Source: Terebella lapidaria (Eukaryota; Annelida; Polychaeta; Terebellida; Terebellidae). Taken from it: 64,000 nt of DNA. Positions 49,224 to 59,484 of the stretch are shown in pieces. Location: NCBI GenBank assembly GCA_949152475.1, contig OX424564.1:33478165-33542164 (forward strand). The letters are read 5' to 3'. The translations under genes were made by a program, and so were the position numbers. The notes beneath the pieces were generated by a model. It ran no database searches, was not told the origin of the DNA, and worked only from the letters and a program-made list of their open reading frames with translations. Position 1 is the first letter of the stretch. Each line of letters begins with the position of its first letter.

Positions 49224-49386
49224 ATATAATTTCTTTAGTTTGAGTTCACGAATTGGAAAGAAATTATTTTCTCTACAGGGTACTATTTTCGGGGTCGGAA
49301 GTTTATGGTTGTGATTAGTCACGGGGTATATAAGTATGATCCGCCGCTGAGTCGTCAATTCAGCACGACTTCAGCTTGAGTTTTGT
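49224..49386 (+). repeat. Ngaro split direct repeat A1
   Basis: Starts ATATAATTTCTTTAGTTTGA and ends CAGCTTGAGTTTTGT. It matches 55306-55468 in direct orientation at about 96 percent. It includes GGGGTATATAAGTATGATCC, a TATA-like stretch that may be the element's promoter (inference). Confidence 0.9.
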
Positions 49387-49440
49387 CGAGCGGTAGCGAG
49401 TGAGCAGTACGCCAGACGTCTAGACGGCAACGCACGTGGC

Positions 49441-49913
49441 ATGGACGCGGAACAGTTGCAGCGCACTTTGGACAACATTCTTCATACTGTGGAGGCGCAG
49501 AAACAGAGTTCAAGGAGAAGTTTGCCAACGTTTCTGCACGTTTAGAAGGCGCGAGTATCTCTGTAGCGGCTGAGGTGAAGAAACTGAAGACTGACTCAGA
49601 GTTTGCGTGGAAGCGGGAAGGCAACAGAATCCAGTTTACCTTCAACTCCGAAGTCGCTGACGGCGTTAGGCAAGTACTGTGGGCTGTTAATAATGACAAG
49701 TGTGACTACGACCGTGAGGTTTTGAACGAGATAGACGATAAACTCAAAAAACGGAATAAACTGATTAAGTTGGCTGATACCTCCGAGGGTGGTTGGGAGA
49801 CTGTCCGCCAATATGAAGCTAATCCCATTGCCAGTGACTCTGAGGATGAAAGTCATCAATCGTGCCGAGTCCAGGGCGCTGCGCAAAAGGAAGAGGAAAG
49901 CAGACAAATTTGA
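49441..49913 (+). pseudogene. Gag-like region of the Ngaro fossil
   Basis: A Lys/Glu-rich, probably helical coding stretch begins shortly after repeat A1 and precedes the RT. No named domain is visible. The assignment rests on its position in the element. Confidence 0.45.
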
Positions 49914-50399
49914 CAAGATGTTGATTTTTCTTTTCAGGCCAGTCTGGCTTCGGCCCACCAGCGTATTCCGGCATGGCCGCGACCCAGTTCCAGCCTCCAA
50001 GGCAGCAGCTTTTTCGTGGCTCAGGAGCGTGCTTCGGGTGTGGCGCCTTCAACCACATCTGACGAGAATGCCCCTTCGTCAAGCAAAGCTCTTCCTCCAC
50101 CCAGTCGCCCTCCCAAGCCAAGTGAGCAGTGCCGAACTTTGATTAAAGATGAGTATCTTGGTCAGAATACGGTTAATCATGAGACCCTGGTTGTGAAATC
50201 TGTAAAAGGGCGGTTACGGGAATCTCTTCAGTTTTGGAGAGACCTGGAGTCTAGTAGTTTTGTTCTGGACGTCATTGAGCACGATTATAAAATTCCGTTT
50301 TATTCTACCCTTGATATCCTTAGGTTGAAGAATAATAAGTCTGCTTTAAATAATCAAGTGTTCGTATAGGAGGCGATACAGGAACTGTTGTCTAAGGGT

Positions 50400-50945
50400 T
50401 TGTTCATTTCCCTCTCGCGTTGTTAACCCTCTCTCCATTTCTGTTCAGAACTGTGGGAAGAAGCGGCTGATCCTAGATTTGCGGTTAATGAACAAGCATG
50501 TGTGGAAACAGTCCAATAAGTATGAGGATCTGAGGACAGCTCTTACTTACGTTAGTAATGGGTCCTGGATGTTTAAGTTCGATATTACATCAGCTTATCA
50601 CCATTTGGAGATATACCCGCCACATACAGAATTCCTTGGTTTCAGTTGGTGTTTTTCTGGTCAATCTAAGTAATTCAAATTCCTGGTACTCCCTTTTGGC
50701 CTCTCTACGGCGCCAGGTGTGTTCACTAAGGTTACTAGACCACTGGTAAAGGAGTGGAGGTCAGAAGGCAAGTTTGTCGTCATGTATCTGGATGACGGGA
50801 TCGGGTTTAGTGAGGATTTCAAAGTTGCTAGTACGGTGGCGATTCAGGTGTTTTTGGACTTGTGGCATAGTGGCTTTGTGCCGAAAGATGAGAAGTCTTT
50901 GTGGACCCCAGTTCAGCGTATCACATGGCTTGGTGTAGCTATAGA
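50400..50945 (+). pseudogene. Reverse transcriptase region of the Ngaro fossil
   Basis: RT landmarks: KKRLILDLRLMNKHVW (~50460-50510), FDITSAYHHLEIYP (~50578-50620), FLVLPFGLSTAPGVFTK (~50680-50730) and the catalytic box VMYLDDGIGF (~50780-50810). RNase H follows beyond the LINE insertion. Similarity is to DIRS/Ngaro pol. Fossil copy. Confidence 0.82.
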
Positions 50946-53008
50946 TACCGTCGAATCATCATCGAAACCAAAAAAAGGCAGCATCACATTTCAGCCATAA
51001 ACAATGCTTCAAGCCGTGACTTGTACCGAGTAATGAATAGCATGCTCAAACCTCACCATGAACGGATCTTACCGGAGCATGAAGATGCATCTGATCTCTG
51101 TGAACAGTTCAATGTCTTCTTCGTGAACAAGATCTACAGCATTCGTCGTGAATTGGATGCCTCAGTTTCATCCACTAGAGATGCTGAACTACCATCAGCG
51201 TCTCCACCACCAGAGTCACTGTCAAACTTCACGACAGTCAGTGAAGACCATGTGTAATCAAACAGTCGCCGACAAAGTCATCAGCTGCTGAACCAATTCC
51301 CACTTGTCTGTTGAAAGACTGCCTCACTGTAGTTGTCACCCCCATCACCTGGATCGTGAATGCATCACTTGAACAGTGTTTGGTGCCCGAGTGTTTCAAG
51401 TTGGCTCATGTGCCTCCTCTTTCGAAAAAACAACGTCTCGATAGGAACAAGTTTAGGTACTACAGACCGGTGTCCAATCTGACATTCTTGTCAAAGGTCC
51501 TTGAATTTACCGTGGCAAAACAACTGAACACTTATTTGCTTGTCAGAAACTTTCACGAGGAACGTCAAAGTGCCTACAGGACTAGCCATAGTACTGAAAC
51601 GGCACTGCTTCGGGTATACAATGATGCCCTCCTAGCGCTAGATGAAGGCAAAACAATGACTCTCATCATGCTGGATTTGTCTGCAGTGTTCGACACGCTC
51701 GATCACGCTGTGTTACTTCGCCGGCTGGAGTACAAGTATGAAATAACGGGGAATGCCCTCAACTGGTTTCGCTCATACCTCCTTCAACGACGTCAAGTGG
51801 TCTCCATTAAAGGCCAGTCCTCGTCAGTGAACACTCTCAAGTACGGAGTCCCACAGGGGTCCGTATTGGGACCAATTCTCTTTTCACTTTACATGGCCCC
51901 ACTGGCGAACATCATCCGAAAATATCAACTTCAGCATATGTTCTATGCAGACGATTCCCAGGTTTACTTTGTCATGGATTCCTGCGACTGTGACGAGATG
52001 ATGGTCCGTGCTCAATCATGCATAAATGACATTCGTGATTGGATGACGCTCAACAAACTGAAGTTGAATGATGACAAGACGGAAGTTATCAATTTCACTT
52101 CGCGGTTCAGGCCATTGCTATCTCTCTCAACTGACTTCAGCTTTGGGCTGGCCAGTGTCGACCCAGTGTCAAGCGTCCGGAATCCTGGTGTCTAGTTGGA
52201 CTCAACACTCTCCATGGTTGATCATGTGAGGAATACAGTCAAATCTGTACATTACCAAATTTATCAAATTGGTAAAATCAGACGTAACTTGGACCTGGAT
52301 GCCACAAAGAAACTAGTCCACGGGCTAGTTACCGCCAGACTGGATTACTGTAACAGTTTACTTGCAGGGCTTCCTGCTACAGTGGTGAATAAACTTCCAC
52401 ATGCTCAGAACTGTGCGGCGCGGTTGGTGTCTCTAACTCGACGCCGGGAGCATATATCACCGGTGTTGTTCACACTACACTGGCTTCCAGTCAAACACCG
52501 GTGTATCTTCAAGCTACTGACCGTCTTCTTCAGATGTATCCACTCACAGGCACCAGTTTACTTGAGCAATTGCATTAAGGTCGTCAACCACAACAGGTCC
52601 ATGAGGTCCAACGGTGTCCAGCTTCAAGTGCCAAGGACTCGCACTCAGGCGTATCATGGTTCGAGAGCATTCAGTGTCCTCGGCCCTGCCCTTTGGAACG
52701 ACCTACCCCGTGACATCAAGGACTCGCCATCATTACTGTCCTTCAGGAACAAGCTAAAGACTCATCTATTCAGTGTTGCATTCAATAACTCATAACTCCA
52801 TTAAATAAGTCTAGTCAATTATAACTTTTATTTATAAAGTTATACTTATTATAACCATGTTTTATATTTTTTTTATTTCAAATACATGTATTTTATTTGT
52901 TGCCCATAATGTGTTCAGCGCGTTGAGAATGTGTTGCATTTAATTGCGCTTTATAAGAATAAACATTATTATTATTATTATTACTATTATTATTATTCTT
53001 ATTACCTT
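50945..53008 (+). pseudogene. Plus-strand L2/CR1-type LINE inserted in the Ngaro element
   Basis: A 5'-truncated LINE without endonuclease. Reverse transcriptase motifs: RYYRPVSNLTFLSKVLE, LDLSAVFDTLDHAVLL, YGVPQGSVLGPILFSLYMAP, and catalytic FYADDSQVYF. The C-terminal L2/CR1 module follows: TARLDYCNSLLAGLP, LHWLPVKHRCIFKLLTVFF, FRNKLKTHLFSVAFNNS with stop TAA at 52793-52795. A frameshift lies near 51250 and one in-frame TAG at 52193-52195; otherwise the RT is open. The 3' end is GCGCTTTATAAGAATAAAC plus a TTA microsatellite (52965-53005), typical of the group. It is the youngest layer of the nest. Confidence 0.88.
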
Positions 53009-53043
53009 GAAGGTTACTGACGCTAGGGTTCGTATTAATTAAG

Positions 53044-53762
53044 TTGTCAGAATCTATCCAGTCCGTTTTTCAGGAGTTGGACAGGAATGGCAGGGTATAT
53101 GTTCGTTTAGTGGCTGGAGTGGTCGGTCAAATTATTTCCATGGGAAACATTTTCGGATGTGTATCACAGCTTATGACTAAATTCTTTAGTATTGATGTTG
53201 CACGTGCTCCTGGTTGGAATACGTCTATAAGCTTGAGCACAGAATCGTTATGTCAACTTAGGTTCTGGTCGACTCATATTCAAGAGTTGAATTCTAAGAA
53301 GTTAGCGTATGATCCTTCCTGTTCGAGATTAGTTTTCTCTGATGCGAGTGGTTTTGGTTATGGAGGGTATTGTGTTGAAGTGCAGGATTCAGAGGTTGTC
53401 AAAGTTCGGTTTGGAAGGAAGCTGTGGCTGTTTTAAGAGTTTTGGTTTCTTTGACTTATTGCTTCCTATATAGGAGGGTCAAATGGTTCTCTGACAACCA
53501 GTCTGTCTTTTCCTTTCTGTCTAAAGGTAGCATGAAACCGGAGTTACAGCGTATAGCCATAGAGGAATTTTCGTTGTGTGTTAAGAACAATATTTCTTTG
53601 GAACTGGAATGGATTTCCCGTACATCTAATGAGAAGGCTGATTATTTGAGCAAAGTCGTGGATTATGATGATTGGTCTGTCAGTTTCGAGCTTTCCCATG
53701 ATTTGTACGAGTTATGGGGTCCTCATGTTGTAGACTGGTTTGCTTCTGAGCAGAACTGTTAG
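53044..53762 (+). pseudogene. RNase H region of the Ngaro fossil
   Basis: LVFSDASGFGYGGYCVE (~53330-53385) supplies the first acidic residue of an RNase H fold, FSDNQSVFSFLSKGS (~53490-53530) a second, and LEWISRTSNEKADYLSK (~53605-53655) is the usual closing block. It lies between the inserted LINE and the recombinase region. Confidence 0.75.
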
Positions 53763-54292
53763 GTGGATGTATTCTTCTCGAGGTTTTGGTGTCCGTCTTG
53801 TAGCGGTGTTGATGCTTTCACTGTGGACTGGAGTGGTAGAAGAGGCTGGTTTGTACCGCCAGTATATTTGATTCCCAGGGTGGTAAAGTATGCTCAGTAC
53901 TGTCACAGTGTAGGTACTATGGTTGTGCCGTTGTGGAGATCCAGTAGCTTCTGGCCATTGATATGCCCCAGTGGTAGCTTTATCAAGGGTATTGTGGATT
54001 ACGTTGATATTCCTAACACTCGTGAGTGTTATTCTCCCAGTCGTATGGCACGTTCTGTGTTTGGTAATCAGGATTTACCTTTTCGAATGCTCGCCTTAAG
54101 TTTTGATTTTACTGTCGGTGTACAGTAGATTCTAGAGTATGCATGCTTGTGGTATCATGCCACATGCTGACAATCCATATGTTTTTTGTTGGCTGGAGAG
54201 CCATTATAATACTGCTACTGGTTTTGGCTGGAGAGTATAAACTGTTTTGTCAGAGTCGATTGATTTGAGAATGATTTGTCATACCTGTACAT

Positions 54293-55170
54293 TTGAGACT
54301 ATGTTATGTTATGTTATGTTATGTTTTTTGTCGTTATACATTTATTTTCACTCCTTCGTTGGGTAGAGAAGCCAAGGAGCTATCGCGTGTACTTGTGGAG
54401 TGCAAGAGCGATGGGACTACCATGAATTACTTTTACGGCTTCAAGAGATGGAGGGACTGGGCTCTAGCACATAACTCTCCTGCCATCCCGGCTCAAGAGT
54501 TCCATGTTTCTTTGTACCTAGTTTGTTTAATGCAGTCATCTGTGTCTGTATCACCTGTAGTCAATGCTTTTTACAGTATTAGATGGGCTCATTGTTTGGT
54601 GGGAGAACCCACGCCCACTGATAAGTTGTTGGTTAATAATGTACTAGAGGCTGCCAGGAGGAGACTGGCTAAGTGTGTTGATAAGAAGCAACCAATTACA
54701 GTTGAATTGTTAGATAAGCTCTTCACCAAGTTGTCAGGATCAGAGAATCTATATAACCAGATAATTTTAGCCTTTTGTTTGTTGGGTTTCGCTGGATTCT
54801 TTCGAAGTTCCGAAATGCCCAATCTAAGAAGATCAGATATTGTCTTCTACGATGCTTATATGACTATTTTTGTAGAAAAGAGTAAGACGGATATATACAG
54901 GGATGGTTCATGGGTTGTCATTGCTAAGACTTCTACACGTTTGTGTCCAGTGGCAAGTTTGAAATTGTACCTTAGTCTTGCTGGTATCGCGGATGATGAT
55001 AATTGTTACATCTTCAGGAATTTATGTAAGAAGGGTCATGATTACGTATTACGTTTTGTGGGAGAGCGTCAGCCGCTGCTAATCTGGGTATTAATGATCG
55101 GTTGTTTAAGCGTCATGGTAGGTGGCGTTCTGAGAACGCTAAAGACGGCTATGTCAAGGATGCATTAGAA
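54293..55170 (+). pseudogene. Tyrosine recombinase region of the Ngaro fossil
   Basis: An N-terminal helical domain (TTMNYFYGFKRWRDWALAHN, ~54416-54475) leads to the catalytic domain with CLLGFAGFFRSSEMPNLRRS (~54775-54835), the probable Arg box, and TSTRLCPVASLKLYLSLAGI (~54930-54990). The enzyme class integrates circular cDNA in intact relatives. Fossil copy. Confidence 0.78.
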
Positions 55171-55243
55171 AAACGTTTGTCGGTATCTATAAGTTTAGGA
55201 TTGTGAATTATAATTTCTAGTTTCATTCCCGTTCTTTGGTTCA

Positions 55244-55659
55244 GCAGTCGTATTACTATCCAATACGTGTTTGTGTTATTATGAAAATAGGGGATTTGAA
55301 GAGAAATATAATTTCTTTAGTTTGAGTTCACGAATTAGAAAGAAATTATTTTTTCTACAGGGTACTCTTTTCGGGGTCGGAAGTTTATGGTTGTGATTTG
55401 TCACGTGGTATATAAGTATGATCCGCCACTGAGTCGTCAATTCAGCACGACTCCAGCTTGAGTTTTGTTTTTTATTGTTAATAATGTGTTTGCATTGCTT
55501 ACAACATGTACAATTACATTTATTTTATAATTCATAGTTTTTGGTGGTGTCACCCAATATGATCACGCATTTGGGCATTTCGTTGCCAAATAAAGCTGCA
55601 GTCGTATTACTATCCAATACGTGTTTGTGTTATTATGAAAATAGGGGATTTGAAGAGAA
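55244..55659 (+). repeat. Ngaro 3' block B1-A2-B2
   Basis: B1 (55244-55305) starts GCAGTCGTATTACTATCC. A2 (55306-55468) follows directly, then ~130 bp of unique sequence with an AATAAA (~55589), then B2 (55598-55659). This arrangement allows template jumps during replication of Ngaro elements and is diagnostic for the group. Confidence 0.88.
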
Positions 55660-56700
55660 CTAGGCTACGAGGCTGATAGATCTGGACGAGATTTGACTTG
55701 TATAGTGGCCTTGTATGTCAGAACCAGAAACTTTTACTGGATTTTCACCATAAAAGGACTTGTACGTCAAAACCAGAGTCTTGTACTGGATTTTTACAGC
55801 AACAGGTGAAGCGACTAGAGGACAGGTGTAAAGTGTTCTCGTAGTGGGGTTTTGGATATTATCCTTGCTGCAGTGTTCTGAACACGCTGCATCTTGTTCA
55901 GCGTAGTAACGAGTAAGCCGGGCAGAAGCTCACTACAATAGTCCAGTCTTGATGTCACAAGACCATGACAAGACCATTCGAGGCTTCCGTAGTGAGATAT
56001 TTCAGAATGTGGCTTATGTTTCTGAGGTGACCGTAGGCAGACTGACACACGTGGTCCACTTGTTGCTCCATACTAAATGTCGGGTCGAGGAGGACACCAA
56101 GGTTCTTGACCGACTCCGAAGGTGTGATGACACAGTTGCCGACAGTTAGTGAGATAGGCTGCACCTGGTTTAAGTGGTGCCTGGACCAAAAGACAATGAC
56201 TTCGTTTTTTTCCATGTTAAGTTTCGACCGTTGGATCGCATCCATACCTGGATGTCCTCAAGGCAGTTTTGAGCTTTGATGATGGGCTGCTTCCGACACA
56301 CATGGCTTAAATGGCTCAAGATGGCTTAAACGACACATATACTTGCGTGTCATCGGCGCAGAAGTGGTGGCTGATGCCATGAGGTTCGATCAAGTCCCCG
56401 AGTGGTCGAGTGAACATGCTATAGAATTTCGGTCCCGGGACGAATCCGTGATGAATACCACATTGAAGGGGTACTGGTTGGATGCTTCGTCATTGATGAG
56501 AGCCAGTTGGAAACGATTACTCAGATATGAGTTAATCCATGCCACAGCATCTCTGTTCAGTCTGAACACAGTCTCCATACGATCTGATGAAGCTCTGACG
56601 TTAAGTGTGTCGAACGCTGCCGACAGCTGCCAGCTGCCAGCGTGATCAGTACGGAGACGGCACCACTGGCCCAGAACTGAAAGGATGTCATTCATCACTT
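55660..56700 (-). pseudogene. Minus-strand L2/CR1-type LINE, RT part
   Basis: Minus-strand translation gives, in order, SAAFDTLN (56610 region), AVAWINSYLSNRFQLALIND (~56470-56530), KLNMEKNEVIVFWSRHH, VKNLGVLLDPTFSMEQQVDH, TSRLDYCSELLPGLL, MQRVQNTAARIISKTPLREH, and HWLPV-like KIQYKTLVLTYKSFYG, all L2/CR1 landmarks. The frame changes several times and the FADD box is not clear. It continues at 49223-48885 on the other side of the Ngaro insertion, so this is one LINE split in two. It is the oldest coding layer of the nest. Confidence 0.8.
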
Positions 56701-56744
56701 TTAGCGAGTTAACTTTTAGTGAGTTAATGATTGGAACGTGGAAT

Positions 56745-56960
56745 GAAATATTTCTGGGCTTTTATACTTATTTCCCGGTTTCAAATATTTAATTCTGGGT
56801 TTCAATATATATTTCCTGGTTGTACAACCAGGGTTGTATTATATATTTCCTGACTTTATTACTTAATTCCCATTTGATTATTTAATTCCCGGTTTAAATA
56901 TTTGATTATAGGTTTTAATACTTATGTCCTGGATTATATAATTTTTATTTCCAGGTTTCC
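56745..56960 (+). repeat. Degenerate ~20-bp repeats, right inverted partner
   Basis: About ten loose units combine TTATTTCCCGGTTTCAA, TATTTAATTCTGGGTTTC and TATATTTCCTGACTTTA. The orientation is opposite to the array at 48735-48884. Confidence 0.6.
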
Positions 56961-57755
56961 CTGTTTTATTAGTATTAGTATCTCAGATTTTATATGAGTT
57001 AGAAGAAAACTTAAATTCATTATTTTGTGGCAAGAACATGGCGCCATACCCCTGTGAGCCGAATGTAACCATACATAAATATGTCGTTGATCCCCTCTCG
57101 CACTTGTGGCTGCTGGCTCAGTCAAGGAAAGGTTAATGGAGTGTTCCGCGCAATAAAATTTCAAAATCGATGGATCATTATCTTCTCGTTCACTATAAGC
57201 TAACGCAATGATGACATTGGACCATTGATCGTGTTACACTCCCTTGTAAATGTCACATCATGGAGCAGGGATCTAGGTATCTATCGGATACGTTTGTTTC
57301 TGCAGTTGAAATAACATGGGCATAATCATTTGGTCGTATCGACCGGCTTCAGTCAACAAGGCGTGATAAAATGTGCAGGAGATGAGAGTGGACCGCATTC
57401 AATAACTCCTCATTCATGGCGCTGATGATAATAGCCAGGTATGTCGTTCCTGGGCCAGTGTTACAGTCTTTTGATCACGGCGGAAGCATGACATGGCAGT
57501 TTCGATGAACGCTGTGACGACCGCGATAATTCATTGCTGTGCACCACAACAGGTCATCAACTGCACAGAAAGCGCAATTGTCGTCTTGTATCGATGTATC
57601 TCGCTTGTCTTTCACCAGAACGCCTGCGGGGCTGGGGCCCTGAAAGATCTGACAGCAACAGGTCCACGCCCGCAAGACTGACAGGGCCTCGCTTCACAGG
57701 AACCTGCCTTCTGGAATCGGTGCCCCACTGTCAAGCTAACTAACTCTGCGAGGGT
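56961..57755. other. Spacer upstream of the RALY-like duplication
   Basis: No recognised coding sequence or repeat is seen. The frames at 57475-57743 overlap on both strands without a known motif. A promoter or non-coding first exon of the RALY-like gene may lie here, but no site is evident. Confidence 0.4.
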
Positions 57756-58623
57756 GAACATCGGAGCTAGTTCCTGAACCACGACATATTCATCTTTAGA
57801 AAATACGACGTTTTTTCAAGATCTCGAAGGATAGATACTCGGAATTACTCGGAATTCATTATAGACAGTGTTCATACGGAAGTTTCGGCACTTGACTGAG
57901 CTGTTCAAGAGCGGCAATTTTGTGATGTGAAATGTTCCAATTTCCTCAAAATGTTGCTCTCCCGCCACTGGTTCAGTGGCCGGTATCTCTCAACAGACTC
58001 CCCCCCGTGACGCCACCCAACTTCAGCGAGGCTCCCGATGCGCGCCACTCGCACCACCATAGCGCCATCAGCACCAAAGCCGGCACCAACCAAACCAGCA
58101 ACATCACAAACTCCACCGACCCGAAGGCGATCAACGCACGCGTCTTCGTGGGTAATCTCAATACATATTTTCTGTCGAAAGAAGCGGTGGAAGGCATATT
58201 TAGGAGGTACGGGACGATAACCGGGATATCTATGCACAAAGGGTACGCCTTCATCCAATATCAGGAGGAGACTGAAGCGCGGAATGCGGTCACGGGGGAA
58301 GATCAGAGAATTTACGCCGCTAAACAGATAGGTAATGAGCACCTAACTCGAGCGCCGTCTGCCTTCTGTCTCTCTAAGGGTTATATTATGGATATGGGCA
58401 TCCCGGCATCCGATGTTCTAAAGCTAAGCTTTTTTAAAAAGATAAACCCTCGGCATCCGTGCATCCACGAATCTTGTCTTTGACAAAAAAACCCAGTTTT
58501 CAATGCAGTAACATTTCTTTCATGCGTGAACAAGTATTATATGCATAAGCTTCTGTGACATTTCACTCGTTTACCACTGTAATTTCTGATTCCATTGTAG
58601 ATGTGAATATGGCGGCATCGGAG
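57756..58623 (+). repeat. 868-bp tandem duplication, unit 1
   Basis: 57756-58616 and 58624-59484 appear identical (861 bp). A 7-bp junction (ATCGGAG) separates the end of the match in unit 1 from the start of unit 2. The unit contains the RRM exon, its upstream and downstream introns, and the first 16 bases of exon 3. Confidence 0.93.
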
Positions 58624-58638
58624 GAACATCGGAGCTAG
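57932..58638 (+). CDS. Duplicated upstream copy of the RALY-like RRM exon
   Basis: Exon 57932-58331 (133 codons plus 1 nt) is identical to 58800-59199. Spliced to its own shortened exon-3 copy (acceptor CATTGTAG, 58601 on), the frame runs 12 more residues (DVNMAASEEHRS) to a TAG at 58636-58638 that is created by the duplication junction. The product would be ~145 aa, an RRM-only protein lacking the zinc finger. Alternatively, splicing from 58331 to 59469 would skip unit 2's exon and give the normal protein. It may be real allelic structure or an assembly artefact. Confidence 0.6.
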
Positions 58639-59484
58639 TTCCTGAACCACGACATATTCATCTTTAGAAAATACGACGTTTTTTCAAGATCTCGAAGGAT
58701 AGATACTCGGAATTACTCGGAATTCATTATAGACAGTGTTCATACGGAAGTTTCGGCACTTGACTGAGCTGTTCAAGAGCGGCAATTTTGTGATGTGAAA
58801 TGTTCCAATTTCCTCAAAATGTTGCTCTCCCGCCACTGGTTCAGTGGCCGGTATCTCTCAACAGACTCCCCCCCGTGACGCCACCCAACTTCAGCGAGGC
58901 TCCCGATGCGCGCCACTCGCACCACCATAGCGCCATCAGCACCAAAGCCGGCACCAACCAAACCAGCAACATCACAAACTCCACCGACCCGAAGGCGATC
59001 AACGCACGCGTCTTCGTGGGTAATCTCAATACATATTTTCTGTCGAAAGAAGCGGTGGAAGGCATATTTAGGAGGTACGGGACGATAACCGGGATATCTA
59101 TGCACAAAGGGTACGCCTTCATCCAATATCAGGAGGAGACTGAAGCGCGGAATGCGGTCACGGGGGAAGATCAGAGAATTTACGCCGCTAAACAGATAGG
59201 TAATGAGCACCTAACTCGAGCGCCGTCTGCCTTCTGTCTCTCTAAGGGTTATATTATGGATATGGGCATCCCGGCATCCGATGTTCTAAAGCTAAGCTTT
59301 TTTAAAAAGATAAACCCTCGGCATCCGTGCATCCACGAATCTTGTCTTTGACAAAAAAACCCAGTTTTCAATGCAGTAACATTTCTTTCATGCGTGAACA
59401 AGTATTATATGCATAAGCTTCTGTGACATTTCACTCGTTTACCACTGTAATTTCTGATTCCATTGTAGATGTGAATATGGCGGC
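58624..59484 (+). repeat. 868-bp tandem duplication, unit 2
   Basis: Second copy of the 57756-58616 sequence. It runs on into the intact exon 3 (GGAGCCCCGG...), so this unit is the one in normal context. Confidence 0.93.

Larger units (their letters stand above)
49224..55659 (+). mobile_element. Fossil Ngaro-type YR retrotransposon with split direct repeats
   Basis: Repeat A occurs at 49224-49386 and 55306-55468 (about seven differences in 163). Repeat B occurs at 55244-55305 and 55598-55659 (62 bp, apparently identical). The order A1-coding-B1-A2-B2 is the split-direct-repeat arrangement known for Ngaro and related YR retrotransposons. Between them lie a small gag-like region, RT, RNase H and a tyrosine recombinase; no integrase or protease is recognised. 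It inserted into a minus-strand L2/CR1-type LINE, and was itself entered by a plus-strand LINE (~50945-53008). The ends look whole; the coding part is broken in several places besides the insertion. Repeat identity suggests a fairly young insertion. Confidence 0.87.

Noticed and set aside
57905-59210. Minus-strand 145-codon frames opposite both RRM exons
   Set aside because: They are shadows of the RRM exon on the other strand and are duplicated only because the exon is.
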